Assembly: GCA_039545295.1 (NCBI GenBank)
Contig: BCIK01000004.1
Coordinates: 1,179,389-1,243,388, forward strand
Direction: 5' to 3'
DNA length: 64,000 bases
Source of the DNA: Udeniomyces pyricola
Taxonomy: Eukaryota; Basidiomycota; Tremellomycetes; Cystofilobasidiales; Mrakiaceae
Position 1 is the stretch's first letter. Every line of letters starts with the position of its first letter. Below the pieces are notes generated by a model. The model was not told the DNA's origin. It ran no database searches and saw only the letters and a list, made by a program, of their open reading frames with translations. Shown one piece after another: positions 44,625-57,331 of this stretch. A program made the position numbers and the translations under genes.

Positions 44625-47600
44625 ATGGCTCCCCCAAATCGCAACCACAAGAAGCCTCGTCTATCCGCTCCCAGACCTAAGGGACCTCCCTTGTCGTCCA
44701 GGCCCAAAACAGACGACGCCCCAGGCTCCATTCTCACCTCGGCCGACAAGCTTCGCTGGAAGAAGGTCGCCAGACCCTCCCAAGCCGCCTCTGGTAGCTT
44801 GGACCACGAGGGTGGCATCCTCGAGCTCGAGGAAGTCGACGATGTCGAAGTCGTCTACGTCGATCTGCCTGGTGGTGGGAGAAAGGTCATGTTCAAGGTC
44901 CGTACCAGAATCCAGCTTGGCCTCCATCCTTACTTGCATCGGCTCGACGCGTCACCATGAGCCCATATCTCTTGCGGTCGACACATGATATTATTCTGTA
45001 TGCTCACTCCGTCTCTTTCTGTTTCTCTTTCTCTTTCTTCTTCTTCTCTCTCACTCTTACATCAGGCTAAAGCTCCTGCTCCAGGCGAAGAAAATATGGC
45101 CGAGGAGGAAGAGGAGGAGCTCGTCGCCTCGGGCTCCATGCTCGATGAGGACGAGGCTGCTGACCGCAAGCTGGCCATGGAGGGTATGGATGATGAGGAT
45201 AACGTTGGGATGAACGACGAAGATGAGGAAGAGTACGAGCCCTGGGGCGGCATCAACGAGAGTGACTCCACGCAGCAGGAGCAGGAGCAGGAGCAAGAGC
45301 CCATGTCAGTTGCCGAGCTATCAGTCGTCAATGCGACTACCTCGCCAACGCCGGGGCTATCGGACCCAACCACACCGATCGTGCTGATGACCAAGAAGGA
45401 CAAGAAGGAGCGAGCTAAGCGGGAACGAGAGGAGAAGGCCAAGAAGGATCAGTCAGGGATTGCTTCCTCGAGCTCGGTCCCTGCTGAGAAGCCTAAGACC
45501 ACCGATGGGCCAGTCGTAACGGTCGTCGACGAGACGTTTGACGGTACGTCCACAATCCATGTCAATTTCAGGAGCATCTTCTCAACCACGGAATCAGATC
45601 TCTGACCAAATTCGTCACGTCGTTTTGGGTTTCTGCCAGACAAACTCCTCCCTCACTGGGCCTCACTCGACCTGCATCCCCTTGTCAAGCGAGCCATATT
45701 CAACCTCGGCTTCTTCAAGCCGTCACCTATTCAGTCAGCTTCGTTGCCTGCGGGCGTGACGGGCAAAGATCTTGTCGGTGTGGCTGAGACGGTGCGTTTC
45801 GAGTCCCGTCCAGATTCCGTCAGATTTGAATCAGGGGGAGGTTGAGCAAACGGGGTGGCATCTTTGCTTCTAGACTTGCATCATCCTCGCTTTCTCCTCT
45901 GACTTGCAGCGTTTATTTCATCTTGCCATCCTCGTACAAAACTCGAATTGTGCATATCCAGGGATCGGGTAAAACCCTCTCATACGGTTTGCCTATCCTC
46001 TCGCATTGTTTCGGTCTTCCTCCACCTCCCGCCCCCTTGCCCGGCGTCAAACCCGCCAATCAACCCAAACACAAGCGAGAACTTCAAGCTTTGATTTTGG
46101 CACCTACGCGAGAGCTCGCCCTTCAAGTCTCTCAACACCTTCAGAAGACGGTCGATGCCGCACTCAAGGAGCCGACGGTGGTTGAAGTGGACGGGGAGAA
46201 GGAGGACGATGGCCCGGAATCGGCCATCAAACCAGTGGTTGTGATGGAAGAGCCAGAGGAGGAGAAGACGGCCAAGGGAGGTCCACCGAGAGTTAGCGTC
46301 GGGGCTATCGTGGGAGGCATGAGTGCCCAGAAGCAGAAGAGGGTTCTCGAGAGAGGCGTCGATATTTTGGTCGCTACGCCGGGTCGATTGTGGGACCTGA
46401 TTGGAGAGGTGCGTCTTTGTCAAGCCAATTCGTCTCGTCAAGCAAGGACCGTCCTTTCGTGATGCTCTGCTGAGCCGACGCTCCAGAAAAGAGCGTGTTT
46501 TGTTGATACCGTAGTTTGTCGGCTGATCCATCTGCTCACCCCTCACACCCACAAAACGCCTTTTTCTGCCTTTGTAGAACGAGGAAATCGCCCACTCGAT
46601 CCGTCATATCAAGTATCTCGTCATCGACGAAGCCGATCGCATGATTGAGACTGGTCATTTCCTCGAGCTCGAAAGCATCGTCGCCCTCACCCACCGAAAC
46701 TCTTCGTCCCACGCCAACCCATCCGCTTTCTCTGCTTTACCGGCCGAAGTTCCCAAGAAGGGATCGAAGCTCGAGGAGGATCTCGCATTCGAGGAAGAGG
46801 TCGAGGAGGGCAAGGCGAGGGAGATCATGCAGACGTTTGTGTTCTCCGCCACGTTGAGCAAGGAGTTGCAGCGAAACTTGCAGAAGTTCAGCGGCAAGCC
46901 GAGGGAGGGAAAGAAGAAGAAGGGCACGACGCTTGGTGAGTATCCTTGAAAACTTGTGTCGTACAACGTCTCACTTGACACTGAGCAGATCATTTCGAGA
47001 AACAATAACCAACTCAACGGCTCAATCATTGTTCCCTCTTCTACTTCTTTTTCTTTCTCTTCCATCCACACCTGCTTAACCGAATCTCCTATAGAGGACT
47101 TGTTCGAGAAGCTTGACTTCCGAGACCCTGAGCCACTTATCATTGATCTCTCACCCGTCGATGGCGTCGTTTCGACGCTTCAGGAGTCCAAGATTGAATG
47201 CATGGTCAACGAGAAGGTCAGCCTTCCCTCACACTTGCACTTCACAGCCTAGTTGGCCGCTCGCTTTTCTCTCTCCTTCCCCCCCTCCCCCCTTTTTTCC
47301 TCTCAAAAGGTAGTTTGACTCATCTTAAAATGTGCCCTACGGCTCTCAACTCTATTCCACCTTGGTTATGGATAGGATCTCTACCTCTACTACTTCCTCC
47401 TACGATACCCCGGTCGATCCCTCATCTTCTTTGGCTCTATCGACGGTATCCGACGAGCCGTACCTCTTCTCGAACTCCTCAAGTTCCCCATCTTCCCTCT
47501 TCACTCTCAACTCCAGCAGAAGCAGCGGTTGAAGAATCTTGATCGGTCAGTCGATGCCCACTCAATCCCTTGTCTCTTGTCTTTGGTCATTCGTCTATCG

Positions 47601-49000
47601 GTCGGTTGATGGCGGATATCGAGCTGACTTTTTTCTTTCTTTCCTTTTTTGTGTTCTTGTTCTTTTTTTCAACTCATCTCGGTACTCGCCTGCTTCACTT
47701 TTTAGGTTCAAATCGACCCCCAACGGTATCCTCCTGGCGACTGATATCGCCGCGCGAGGACTCGATATCCCCTCCGTCGACCACGTCATTCATTATCAAC
47801 TTCCCCGTTCTGCCGATACATACGTTCATCGGTCGGGAAGGACGGCTCGTGCCAAGATGGTCGGGTTCAGTCTTCAACTGTGTGGGCCAGAGGAGAAGAG
47901 GGTCCAGAGAGCGTTGATGAAGAGTCTCGGACGAGGTTCGTTTCGAGCCCTCTCTATTTTCTCTCTTTTTCTGGGCATCTGTACTCTGGTTGAATTACTT
48001 TGTTGAATTGCGTATCGACGAGGAGAAAACACCAAACTTAAAGTCTAACATGTTCCCGCTGTCTTTTCTTCCCCTTTTGGGTTTCATCCTCTTTTCGGCT
48101 AATCAGATGACGATCTGCCAGAACTGCCAATCGAGCACGGCATGCTCGACAAGCTCAAGAAACGGATCCAAGTCGCCCGTCAGATCGATTCGGCCAACCA
48201 CAAAGTCAAAAAAGACAACCATGAAAAATCGTGGATGCGAGAGGCCGCGGAGGCGCTCGAGTTGGATATGGACGATGAGGATATGTACGTGGTTCCTTTG
48301 CCTTTTGGGTTTCTCGCCTGCTTGTTTTTTTCTTTTCATTAAAATATACCGTTGTTGCTGCTCGATGCGCTCGTGGGATATTCGTACGTTCGCTCTCGCT
48401 CTATGCTCTGAAAGCTGACTTTTGCCACGGTTCCCATGGAATACCGTTTCGCCATCTTGTCCCCCAACACCGATCCTTATGCTTGAAACCGATCTCTTCA
48501 ATTCAAGGACGGACACCGAGGATGGTTCGCGCTCGACCAAGAACAAAAACTCGGCCAAGGTCGGAGCGCTCAAAGCCGAGTTGCGAGCGCTCCTGGCGGA
48601 ACCGCTCGTCGCGAGAGGTATCAGTCAAAAGTACATCACCAGTGGAAGTCGCAAAATTGTCGATGCATTGCTGGCAGGGTCTCGTGAGTTTGATGTCTTC
48701 CCTTGTGATCTTTGATCTTTTAATCGTCCCTTTTCTTCGGTTCTCTTCCCGCATCCGAAGGAGTTGGAGTGATATTTGAGAGGATTTCTCAACGAAGGAC
48801 GTATGTGGAGCTAAACATACAAACCCTTCATGCATACCTTGCTTGCTTTTTTTTTCCCCTTCTTTCTTTGTACGCTTTCAAATCACGCAGAGCATTCGAC
48901 GATGATGGGCATGGAGACGACGACGGCCGCGCACGATGCGTCGACTGGCAAGTCCAAGAAACGCAAAGCCCCTGCCGCCCCGCTCGCAGACGATCCTTGA
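44625..49000 (+). CDS. MAK5: Mak5-type DEAD-box ATP-dependent RNA helicase
   Basis: Nucleolar helicase for 60S subunit assembly (DDX24 homologue). It starts [20 protein letters not shown] (44625), with [13 protein letters not shown] and an acidic Glu/Asp region (45066-45540). Helicase motifs in order: [15 protein letters not shown] (Q motif, 45710), AETGSGKT split by an intron after 45792, [13 protein letters not shown] (46095), IVGGMS (46308), [12 protein letters not shown] (46374), [10 protein letters not shown] (46621), [12 protein letters not shown] (46838), [20 protein letters not shown] (47368), [20 protein letters not shown] (47730) and [13 protein letters not shown] (47818). The C terminus is charged, and the last exon encodes [19 protein letters not shown] then KKRKAP, ending at 49000. 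Full-length and intact; at least ten short introns. Confidence 0.93.
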
Positions 49001-49611
49001 TAGATGGATTGTTTTCCTCCTCGAGTCAGTTCTTCCCTGGTGACGTGGCGAAGAGTGAAATGGGTCAGAAATCGCAAAGGGAATTATAGCATGAGCGCGG
49101 AGTTGAGGAGACGTTTGACATGTGTAGATGCCGGATGCATAAGAACGGGAGGAGGAGCTGGGTATAGTACAGTTGTCTTCTCTTCGCCGGGGCGGGCTTT
49201 GAATTGATCTTATCATGCATGTGGCAGTGCGACAGGAAGACTCATGAAAATGTCCAAGAGGACCGGCAACTGAAAAGTATAAACCTGAGAGCGTTTGAAA
49301 GAAAGCAGACAATACTGTACAACGCAAGTCGATATATATACATCGACCAGGTACTAACCGATGACGTCGCGTGTGGCGCGTCGGGATCGATAATATCCAG
49401 CGATCGACGATCGGCTACCTCCTTTGCGCCCCAACGCATCCTCCATGGCCCCGTTGATTGACTTTACTTTCTCCGGTCTCCTGCTGACACCCCCTGCTGA
49501 TCAAGTACCCCAACTCTCCATCACACCCAACAACTCAGCTTTTTCCCTTGAGCCTTTGCATTTGTTCCTCTCCCCTCACTTTCGATCCCATCTTTCCGTC
49601 TTAGACCAAAG
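49001..49611. other. Intergenic region MAK5 to A-T-R reductase
   Basis: About 610 bp between two + strand genes. It has no long repeat; a short TATATATAC is at about 49331. The last 150 bp before the ATG at 49612 are CT-rich, as in other leaders of this window. An ATG at 49444 opens an 81-residue frame that does not join the enzyme frame. No gene seen. Confidence 0.45.
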
Positions 49612-52600
49612 ATGCCAACAGCCCTCGCCCCGATCACCCGACCGTACGTCGTCCTCACCGCTTCCGATGCGGCTGAATTCAAGGCCGATCAACTCGCGAC
49701 CGATCCATCGGCAGGCCAGCATCAACAAGTCGTCTCACTCAACCAGCTCCTCGAATTAAGAGCCAATACTCATCCTGATACGCTCGTAGCCGGGTTTCCT
49801 CGGCTGGAAGAAGGGCAGTGGAGTTGGAAGACATGGTGTTAGTCGCGCTCTGGGTTCTATGAAGAAATCGCTACATCTCTATGGTTCCTGGGACTCGTCC
49901 AGATCTCCTGGTCTCCTCCAGTTTCACTTTGAGGTGGAAGTCAGGATACTGTCCTGCTTATGAATCCCGCTCACTGATACTGATACGTGCCATGTCTGTC
50001 CTGTTCGTTGCGCCATTCAGCCTATGCCCGGCTGCTTCAGGACTCCAGCCGACTGGCCGACTTCTTTGCGTTTTCCGCTAAACCCACCGTACCGATTCGA
50101 GTGGCTAGTGACGGCAAAGATCGAATGGTTTTGGCTCTCTTATGCCCAAGCAACGAGGAGTTTCTGCTTGCCATGTTTGCTTGCCTGAGGCTGGGACTTG
50201 GGGTGCTGCTTGTCGCGTAAGTACTCGGGCATGTTGAGAGAGCGAGTTGGATGGATACAAGATCCGGAGATGTACAGAGACCTGCCTAAAAGCAATCTTC
50301 CGTCTCTTTCCTCTCCTGTCAAACATAACACAACCGCAACCGCTCATGGTATACTTTATTTCAGTCCCCAGAATACCCCTGCAGCGGTCGCCCAGCTTTG
50401 CCAACTCACCGGATCGACCCATCTCATCTACCATCCATCCATGAAGACCCTGGCCACCTCGGCTTTGTCCGAGATCAACTCAACGCAGCTGCTCGAGCTT
50501 CCCGCCAGTCAAGAATGGGACATCGAGCCAACCCCAGGATCTTCGGATCGCAAGACGGGTGTCAAGAGCTGCTTGTCGTTCGAGGATGAGGCCGACACAC
50601 TGTCCATCATCTTTCATTCGTCTGGTTCCTCGGGCTTTCCCAAGGTACTTTTCTGCTTTCCTTCTCTTCCTTCTTCAAATCCTGACGGTTGATTTCGTGA
50701 AGAGCCTCAATACAAACCCTTTTCCTTTCTTGCATCTACTCTCTGTGTTCCAGCCAATCTTCCAGACGCACCGATTGTGGACGGAACCGCTTCCGTGCCA
50801 TCCAGGACCGGCCGCTTTCACGACCACGCCCCTATTCCATGGGTTTGTTCCACTTCCTTTCCATACTCGTATCAGCAATCAAGATCTCCTCCCATATCCT
50901 GACCGGCGTAGTTCTATATTCTTTGTCATTCGCTCAGTGGTGCCTCGGATTTCTTCCGTTCACTGTCGGCCTTGTCCCAGCTCTACTTTTTCCCGTCTTC
51001 TCTGCCCATCACATCGAGCAATCTCGTCTCGTCCATCTCAGCCCTGAGCTCCTTTGCCTCATCTACTTCCGATCCGACCCCGCTCTGCCCGGTCGAAGTT
51101 CCGCGATTCTTCCTCTCTGTGCCGTATATCCTGGCGCTCCTGGCCGAGTCGAGAGATGGGATCGAATTGCTGCAGAGCATGGACCTCGTTAGCACGGGTG
51201 GAAGCCCCATGCCAAAAGAGCTCGGGGATAAGCTGGTCAGAGAGGAGGGCATCCGACTGGTCAGTCGCTACGGGAGTAGCGAGTGTGGGTGTAAGTCATC
51301 TTCTCCCCCTTTTGTTTTCCTAACAATATCTTTATTATTTCATTCGCTGGCGGAGAGAAAAGATATGAGCTGTTGGTTCAGATCCGTTGTTGAAGCTGAT
51401 CGGAGGTGTTGGTTTTCTCATTCTTGGTGGGAAACTGCTACCTCTGTAGTCCTCATGACCTCGGACAGAGACTATGACACCGACCACGACTGGTCCTACC
51501 TTCGAACCAACGATGCCGCACTCACTCGATTCACCCTTGAGCCATATGATGACAAGCAATGGGCACTCGTCGTTGGCCCCAACTGGCCTAGTCTTGTACG
51601 TCTCTACGGCTTCTGGTATCGCCAACTTTTGGGGAACGTGTTATTCTGATCACTTCGAAGGCCTGCTTGCCTACTGTGTTGTCCTTTACGCTTGGCTTGT
51701 TCTCGCTCAGTGTACATCGAATCGACCGGATGGATCTTTTGCGACTGGGGATCTTTTTAGCAAGCATCCAAATCGACCTCACGCATGGCTGCTGACTGGA
51801 CGAAGCGATGACGTCCTCCTGATGGTTCGCATATCCCCTTCCCTTCTCGTTTATTTCCCGACTCACCAATCCGTAACTGATTCACTCATGCGATATCTCC
51901 TCCTGTAACTTTGGTAGAGCAACGGAGAAAAGACCTCTCCAGCTCCACTCGAAGAAGCCCTTCGTCAATCACCCCTCATCTCGGACGCCCTCATCTTTGG
52001 CTCGAATCGATCGACGCCGGGTGTTTTGATTATTCCCTCATCCGATGCCCCCAACCCACCTGTACTCTCCTCCTTCCTCCCCGCACTCGAAAAAGCCAAC
52101 GCGCTCGCTCCGCGGCACTCTCAAGTCCCACCGGAACTCGTCGTCTTCCTCCCGGGCGATGCCGCCTTTCCAAAAGCGAGCAAAGGTTCCCTCCAACGGG
52201 GCCAAGCGTATGATGCCTTCCAGCAGGACATTGACGCTGCATATGCGAGGTTCGAAGGAGGGGAAGAGGATAAAGGGGAGAACAAGTTGTTGAACGTCAA
52301 AGGAGAGGAGCTGAAAGCGTTTGTGAGGAGCGTCGTCGAGGAAGCCGTCGGTGGAATCGGTCGGGGTAGCACTAAGGCAGAGGAGATTGGGTTGGAGGAA
52401 GACCTGTTTGCGTTCGGCGTCAATTCATTACAATCGGTTCGAATCCGCAATGTCTTGCAAAAGGTAATTCGTCGAACGACCATGTTCCGCTCGCTCCACT
52501 ACTGTCTTCAGAATGTTCCCTGTCTGACATTTTTGTGTTCGCTTGTTCTCTTTCTTTCAGACGCTCGAGTTGGGCGGGAGAAAGCTACCTTCCAACATTG

Positions 52601-54704
52601 TCTTTGAGTGCTCCAACATCGCAAGGTCAGTTCTCACGTTCTTTGCCTCTCGAACAAATTGTCTCGTTGACAAAAATCCCCATGAGATATCTTGCAAGGT
52701 AGCTTACGTCTTTGATCTCCGCTCATGCTTCTTTCTCATCAAGACTTGCCGAATATATCGAGGCCTTCGTAGCTGGCGGTTCGTTTAACGCCGCGAACTC
52801 GGACCTCGACCAGCGAGAACTCAAACTTATGGACGAGCTCGTCCAGCGATATGGGACGTTCAAGCCCAGGGCCAACCCTTTTGCTCTCTACCCAAAAGAA
52901 TCAGAAAAGATTGTGAGTTCAAATTTTTCAACTCCCTCCCCCCCCCCTCCCTTTCTTCCCTTCATACCTTGCGCCGTGACCTTTTTTTGCGTCTAGCTGA
53001 TGGATCTTGTTTGTCTGCTCTTCAAACGATAGGTTTTAACAGGAGCGACGGGAGCCCTCGGTGCACATCTCCTCTACCGACTCATCAAAGATTCTCCTTA
53101 TACTACCATCACCTGCCTCGTTCGTGCCGAAGACGACATACACGCCCATACCCGAGTCGAAAGTTCGCTCGAGACCCGTCGGTTATACCTGACGCCTGTC
53201 CAACTCAGTCGGGTGACGTGCTTGAGTGCCGATTTGGCGGATGAGCGGCTTGGATTAAAGAACGAGCGCTCGTGGGAAGGGTTGTCGGCCACGACCTCGC
53301 TCGTGATTCATGCGGCTTGGAGTGTCAACTTTGTGGGCCGATTGGAAGGGTTTGTGCCCCACATTAAAGGTGAGTGGGGAAAGCTCTTTCCAAAGGTTTG
53401 CTGACGGACGCGGACGACCGTTCGATTCCTCAAGAATCGCTGTTCCTGATCATGATCCTTCCTGTTCCTTCTCCTTGTTTCTTTACTTGCTTGCAGGACT
53501 TCGCCACTTGATCGATCTCATTACTTCCCCTGTCTCGACTCCTCAATCGCGTCTCTTCTTTTGCTCGTCGACTGCATCAATTCTCAACCAAGACCTATCA
53601 TCTCCTCTGTATGAAACTATCTCGACTGAACCTAAGGACGCCGTCCCGATGGGATACGCTCGCTCCAAGCATGTCGCGGAATCCATCTGCCTCGCCGCAG
53701 CGCAATCGGCGCTCAGCTCGTCTCGAATCGGAGTCTTCAGACTTGGTCAGCTTTGTGCCGATACGGTCTCTGGCGTTTGGAACGAGAGCGAAGGATGGCC
53801 GATGATGATTGCTACGGCGGGGCTGTGTGGCGCGCTTCCGGCGCTGGAAGAAGTGAGTGATTGTCTGAGCATCCGTTCAACACCCCTTGTCGCATGCGTT
53901 TGCCATCTGTCTGACTTTGCCTTTTCATTCCTCTTTTTTCTTTCCTTCTTCTTGAATTTATTGGATATCGATAGCATCCCGCTTGGCTTCCAGTCGACGT
54001 CGCCGCCTCCGCCATTTCGGAACTCATCTCCGCCCCCAGCCGACTCATGACCCCCTCTCCTCGGCTGTCCAGCCCCTCCACCCCATCCACCCTTAGTCAC
54101 GCATCCCATCTGAATCCTCCTGCTGGACCGGCAACGCCCCGCGTGCTGCATATCCTCAACGATAACCTTGACACATCCTTCAGCTCGATCCTTGAATGGC
54201 TTCGCGAGGCCGGCTTGGCGTTTGAGGCAGTTGCGCCGACGGAATGGGTCGCAAAGTTGAGAACATTGGCCGACGAGGGCAATCAACATAAGTCACTGTC
54301 GTTACTGGATCTTTGGGAAAAAGCTGTACGTCTCTTTTTTTCTTGGGGGGGGGGGGGGGTTCTTTTCTACTTTTTTTTTCTCTTCTTCTCTCTCCATAGG
54401 CCTGCTCTTTCTCTCTTGATCTTTGCCCTTGTATCCAGACTTACCGGTATCACTAACGCATTCGTGCCCCTCTCCTGACCTTCACCTTCCCTACAAATTT
54501 CACCATGTCGATGTTCTCTCGTAATCCCCATAGTATGGTCGCAAGCCAGAAGTCGCCATGTCGGTCGAACCCAAATTTGATACGTCCCATGCTCGGGCCG
54601 CTTCGCCATCGATCGCTCACGTCGAGCCCATCTCGCGCCAACTCGTGCAGAAAATGGTACGAGCTTGGAGCGAGACGGGTTTCGTGCAAGTCTCAAAGGA
54701 GTAG
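49612..54704 (+). CDS. NRPS-like carboxylate reductase (adenylation-thiolation-reductase)
   Basis: Activates an unknown carboxylic acid as an adenylate, loads it on a phosphopantetheine carrier, and releases it with NAD(P)H as aldehyde. Starts MPTALAPITRPYVVLTASDA (49612). Adenylation: LSIIFHSSGSSGFPK (50600), AAFTTTPLFHGG, DLVSTGGSPMPKELG (51180), VSRYGSSECG (51260), FATGDLF and LLTGRSDDVLLM (51730-51830). Thiolation: LFAFGVNSLQSVRIRNVLQ (52400-52460) with the attachment Ser. Reductase: VLTGATGALGAHLLYRL (53034), DLADERLGL, LVIHAAWSVNF (53300), CSSTASILNQDL and GYARSKHVAESICLAAAQSA (53650, YxxxK), and a C terminus ending GFVQVSKE at 54704. There is no condensation domain, so no peptide is made. 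It resembles fungal Lys2-like/aryl-acid reductases; Lys2 itself is longer and its sequence differs. Substrate cannot be told. More than ten introns. Confidence 0.88.
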
Positions 54705-55330
54705 GACTTGAAGTGAGACCTCGAATGAGAGAGAAAAAAGAAAAGGCAGTTGTACGTCTTGTGATGACTTATTCAATGAACCTCGTGTCGGATCATCTCG
54801 TGTTGGATCATCTAAAGCTCCTGGGGATAGTTGATAGCTCGATCGCGTGTGCACTCCGATAAGGCCTTATGCCATGTCAAGACAGGTAGACAAACTCGTA
54901 GCATAGCGCGCGCATCCTGAGAGGGTCAATCTCAGTAGCTCAGTGCCGTGATTCCTATACAGTCACTGTCACAGTCAGAGAATATGCAATCAAACGCGCA
55001 ATCCGAACGACAAGGCACATCTTGCTTTCGCTCTCTCTTCACTTGCTCTTTGACTAGGTACAACAATCATCGGTATACACACTACTTGGGACAGAAAAAT
55101 GACAGAAAATAAGGAGGACAAAGGCAAAGATTGACATCGACTACAACACAAAGGGGGGGGGGGGAGAAAAGAACTACAGTTGGTGAGGAGATGGTAAGAG
55201 TGGTGAGGATGGACAAGCTGCTCAGGGCAAACAAGGAACCAATCACTGGTACACTGTCGAACGCAACACAGATCAGAATGATCATGTCAGCCCTTCTTCG
55301 AGACCAAGGTGACAATCTTTTCCGATACTT
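54705..55330. other. Convergent intergenic spacer
   Basis: About 625 bp between the reductase (+) and the Cys/His protein (-). It contains a repeated CTCGTGTTGGATCATC-like motif (near 54783-54815), a CACAGTCAGAG stretch, and a G12 run near 55155-55166. No gene seen. Confidence 0.45.
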
Positions 55331-56409
55331 TTACCCACAGTTCGACTTGGGCTCTTTGTTCTTGTTCTTGGCCTCGCGCTTCTTGGAGTTCTTGCCCATT
55401 TTGAGGAGCTTCTTCTCCCAGCCGACTGTCAAGTGTTGAGGAGAAGCGCAAGCAAGAACGTCAGTGAAAGAAGATCGAGGATGCTTCTGCGTTCGACAAC
55501 GTCATCCAACTCAGAAAGCAGGAAAGGAGCTGACAGCAAGTCTTGCAATCATCAGCGCCGTGCTTCTTGCAGTGAATAGTGTCGTCCTTGCCTCGTGCGA
55601 AGGCCGGAAGTTCGAGCGGGTGTCGGTCCGGGTTGGGGTCAAGGCCAAAGAAGCTATCGTTCTCAGATCTGTCAAGGAATGGATGAGACGCAGCGAGATT
55701 GAGAAACGCCCAAATTGCAACAGAATACGAAAAGCTTTGAGCGTACCGGAAGTCGAGGTGGCATTCCTCGCAAACTTCCTTTGCGTGTTGACAGAAATAA
55801 GCGTCGGCGATCTGACGTAGAGGGAATACGAGCATGATCAGGCCGAGATGACACCGCCGTCAGTCAAGCGTAGCATGGCTATGCCTTTGTCCCGTTGGGA
55901 CGGTCGGAAACAACCATACGTACCTCGATAGACGAGGTGGAACTTTGGGACAGGATTGCAGCGCCATCGTAGATGAGACCAAATCGTCAGCACGTGCAGC
56001 GGGATGGCAAGACGTGGTGGTAGAGGGGATACCGATGAGATGGGATGAGATGCAATGCGATGAGAGCGCAGATGTCGATCGCTGACCTGTCCCTTGACTC
56101 GGCATCCGAGCGGCGGGTCACAGGCCACCAGTTAGCTCGACAAGAGAAGAAATGAGCAAAGGACGATGCGCCCTTGATGGCGCCAGTCAGGCGTCGACGA
56201 CACCCCTCGCCTGCAGGGTGACAGCTCCGCTCGGATCAAATCTTCACCCCCCCCCCACTCCACTCGACGACTCCACTCCCTGCTCTTTGATAGAGGTTTG
56301 GACGAGGGCACGCGATAGAGAAGGAGGGGAGACTGAGAGGTGCTCACTCGGTAGGCGAAGTGGAGAAGCGAGAGGTGTCGGTCGCAGCGGCAGCGGTGGC
56401 GTCAGTCAT
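55331..56409 (-). CDS. Uncharacterised protein with paired Cys/His metal-binding-like motifs
   Basis: I do not recognise a named gene. Start at 56409: MTDATAAAATDTSRFSTSPT. Downstream exons are clear by frame: IADAYFCQHAKEVCEECHL then DFR (about 55815-55750); SENDSFFGLDPNPDRHPLEL to HCKKHGADDCKTC (about 55690-55537); GWEKKLLKMGKNSKKREAKN and a basic tail ending KSNCG at 55331. CxHx4CxxC and CxxHx4CxxC look like two halves of a treble-clef or MYND-like zinc site. The middle (about 55920-56340) did not resolve: candidate reading frames shift, and a 140-nt stretch has no AG on the coding strand to act as acceptor. Either non-standard splicing or a sequence error could explain this. Confidence 0.6.
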
Positions 56410-57331
56410 GGTTGTCAATAATGGGGTGGAGTGAGTGAAGTGGATGAGAGGGGTGGTCAGTGCAGAATAGATGAGAGGGGATTGAAATGAGATGAGATGG
56501 GAGACGGGGGGGTGAAGGAAAGCCTCCAGCCGAGAACAAGGAGAGGAGGGAAGCAAGGGGAGCAAATTTAGGTCACAAGACTTGCTGTTAGAGAAGGGCC
56601 GGGAGAGGAAGGAAGCTAACAATCCTTCATCTAGGGACCCAGTTCAGAATTCAGCCCTTGGTTATATACAAGTATTGCCCGATCGATACAGGTTTCGTCT
56701 ATTTGACGTCCTTCAGGGCGCTGCTTCAAGTGCAGACGATCAGCTAGATGAGCACTGGCTGGTTAGAAGAGCAATGGTTCACAGGGCGCGGAGCGTTCAA
56801 CAAATACTGAACACTCGATCAACAGCTCGTTGGAGCGAACCTCATTCCCCAGCACGAAAGTAGTCGGCATCAGATATCAAAGGTCAGAAGGCTGCCTGCC
56901 AAATCTGCAAACTTCAATGGCTCATAGCTCGCGGTATGCTGCGTGTATTCATTGTTTGATAATTTATCTATGCTTAGAAAGTATACATCTTTGAGCTCCC
57001 AGATTTGAATTTCCGTAGTTGCAAAATCGATCGAGTTCCGTAAAGTGGCTCCCAGCGATCCTGGATACACTTCCTGGCGATCCTAAATAAGGTCTTGCCG
57101 ACTATACACAAGCGCTGCCGAGCGTGATGCATCAGCCGAGATTGCGTTACGACATTGAGAAGTGTGACATATAACGAGCATAAGCCACGCCAACAGCACA
57201 GCCTTACCGAGATCCTGGATCCGGTCCCAGCTGGTGATCTCATTGATCTACCTCGACGCCTATCATATATCAACGTTCACTGTCCGGTTTAAGTAGCTGT
57301 CATACACGTTTCCAACGTCACTCCAACTACC
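56410..57331. promoter_or_regulatory. Divergent intergenic region, Cys/His protein / small membrane protein
   Basis: About 920 bp between divergent start codons. Purine-rich next to 56410; the rest is unique sequence without long repeats. The right half (56870-57250) is close to even base composition. A CA-rich leader lies before 57332. ORFs of 60-100 residues on both strands show no family features. Nothing else is supported. Confidence 0.45.

Noticed and set aside
49204..49461. Small ORF between MAK5 and the reductase
   Set aside because: No family features and no frame link to either neighbour.
56582..57273. Several 60-100 residue ORFs, checked for a small gene or tRNA
   Set aside because: No recognisable domain, and I could not find a convincing cloverleaf or T-loop box.
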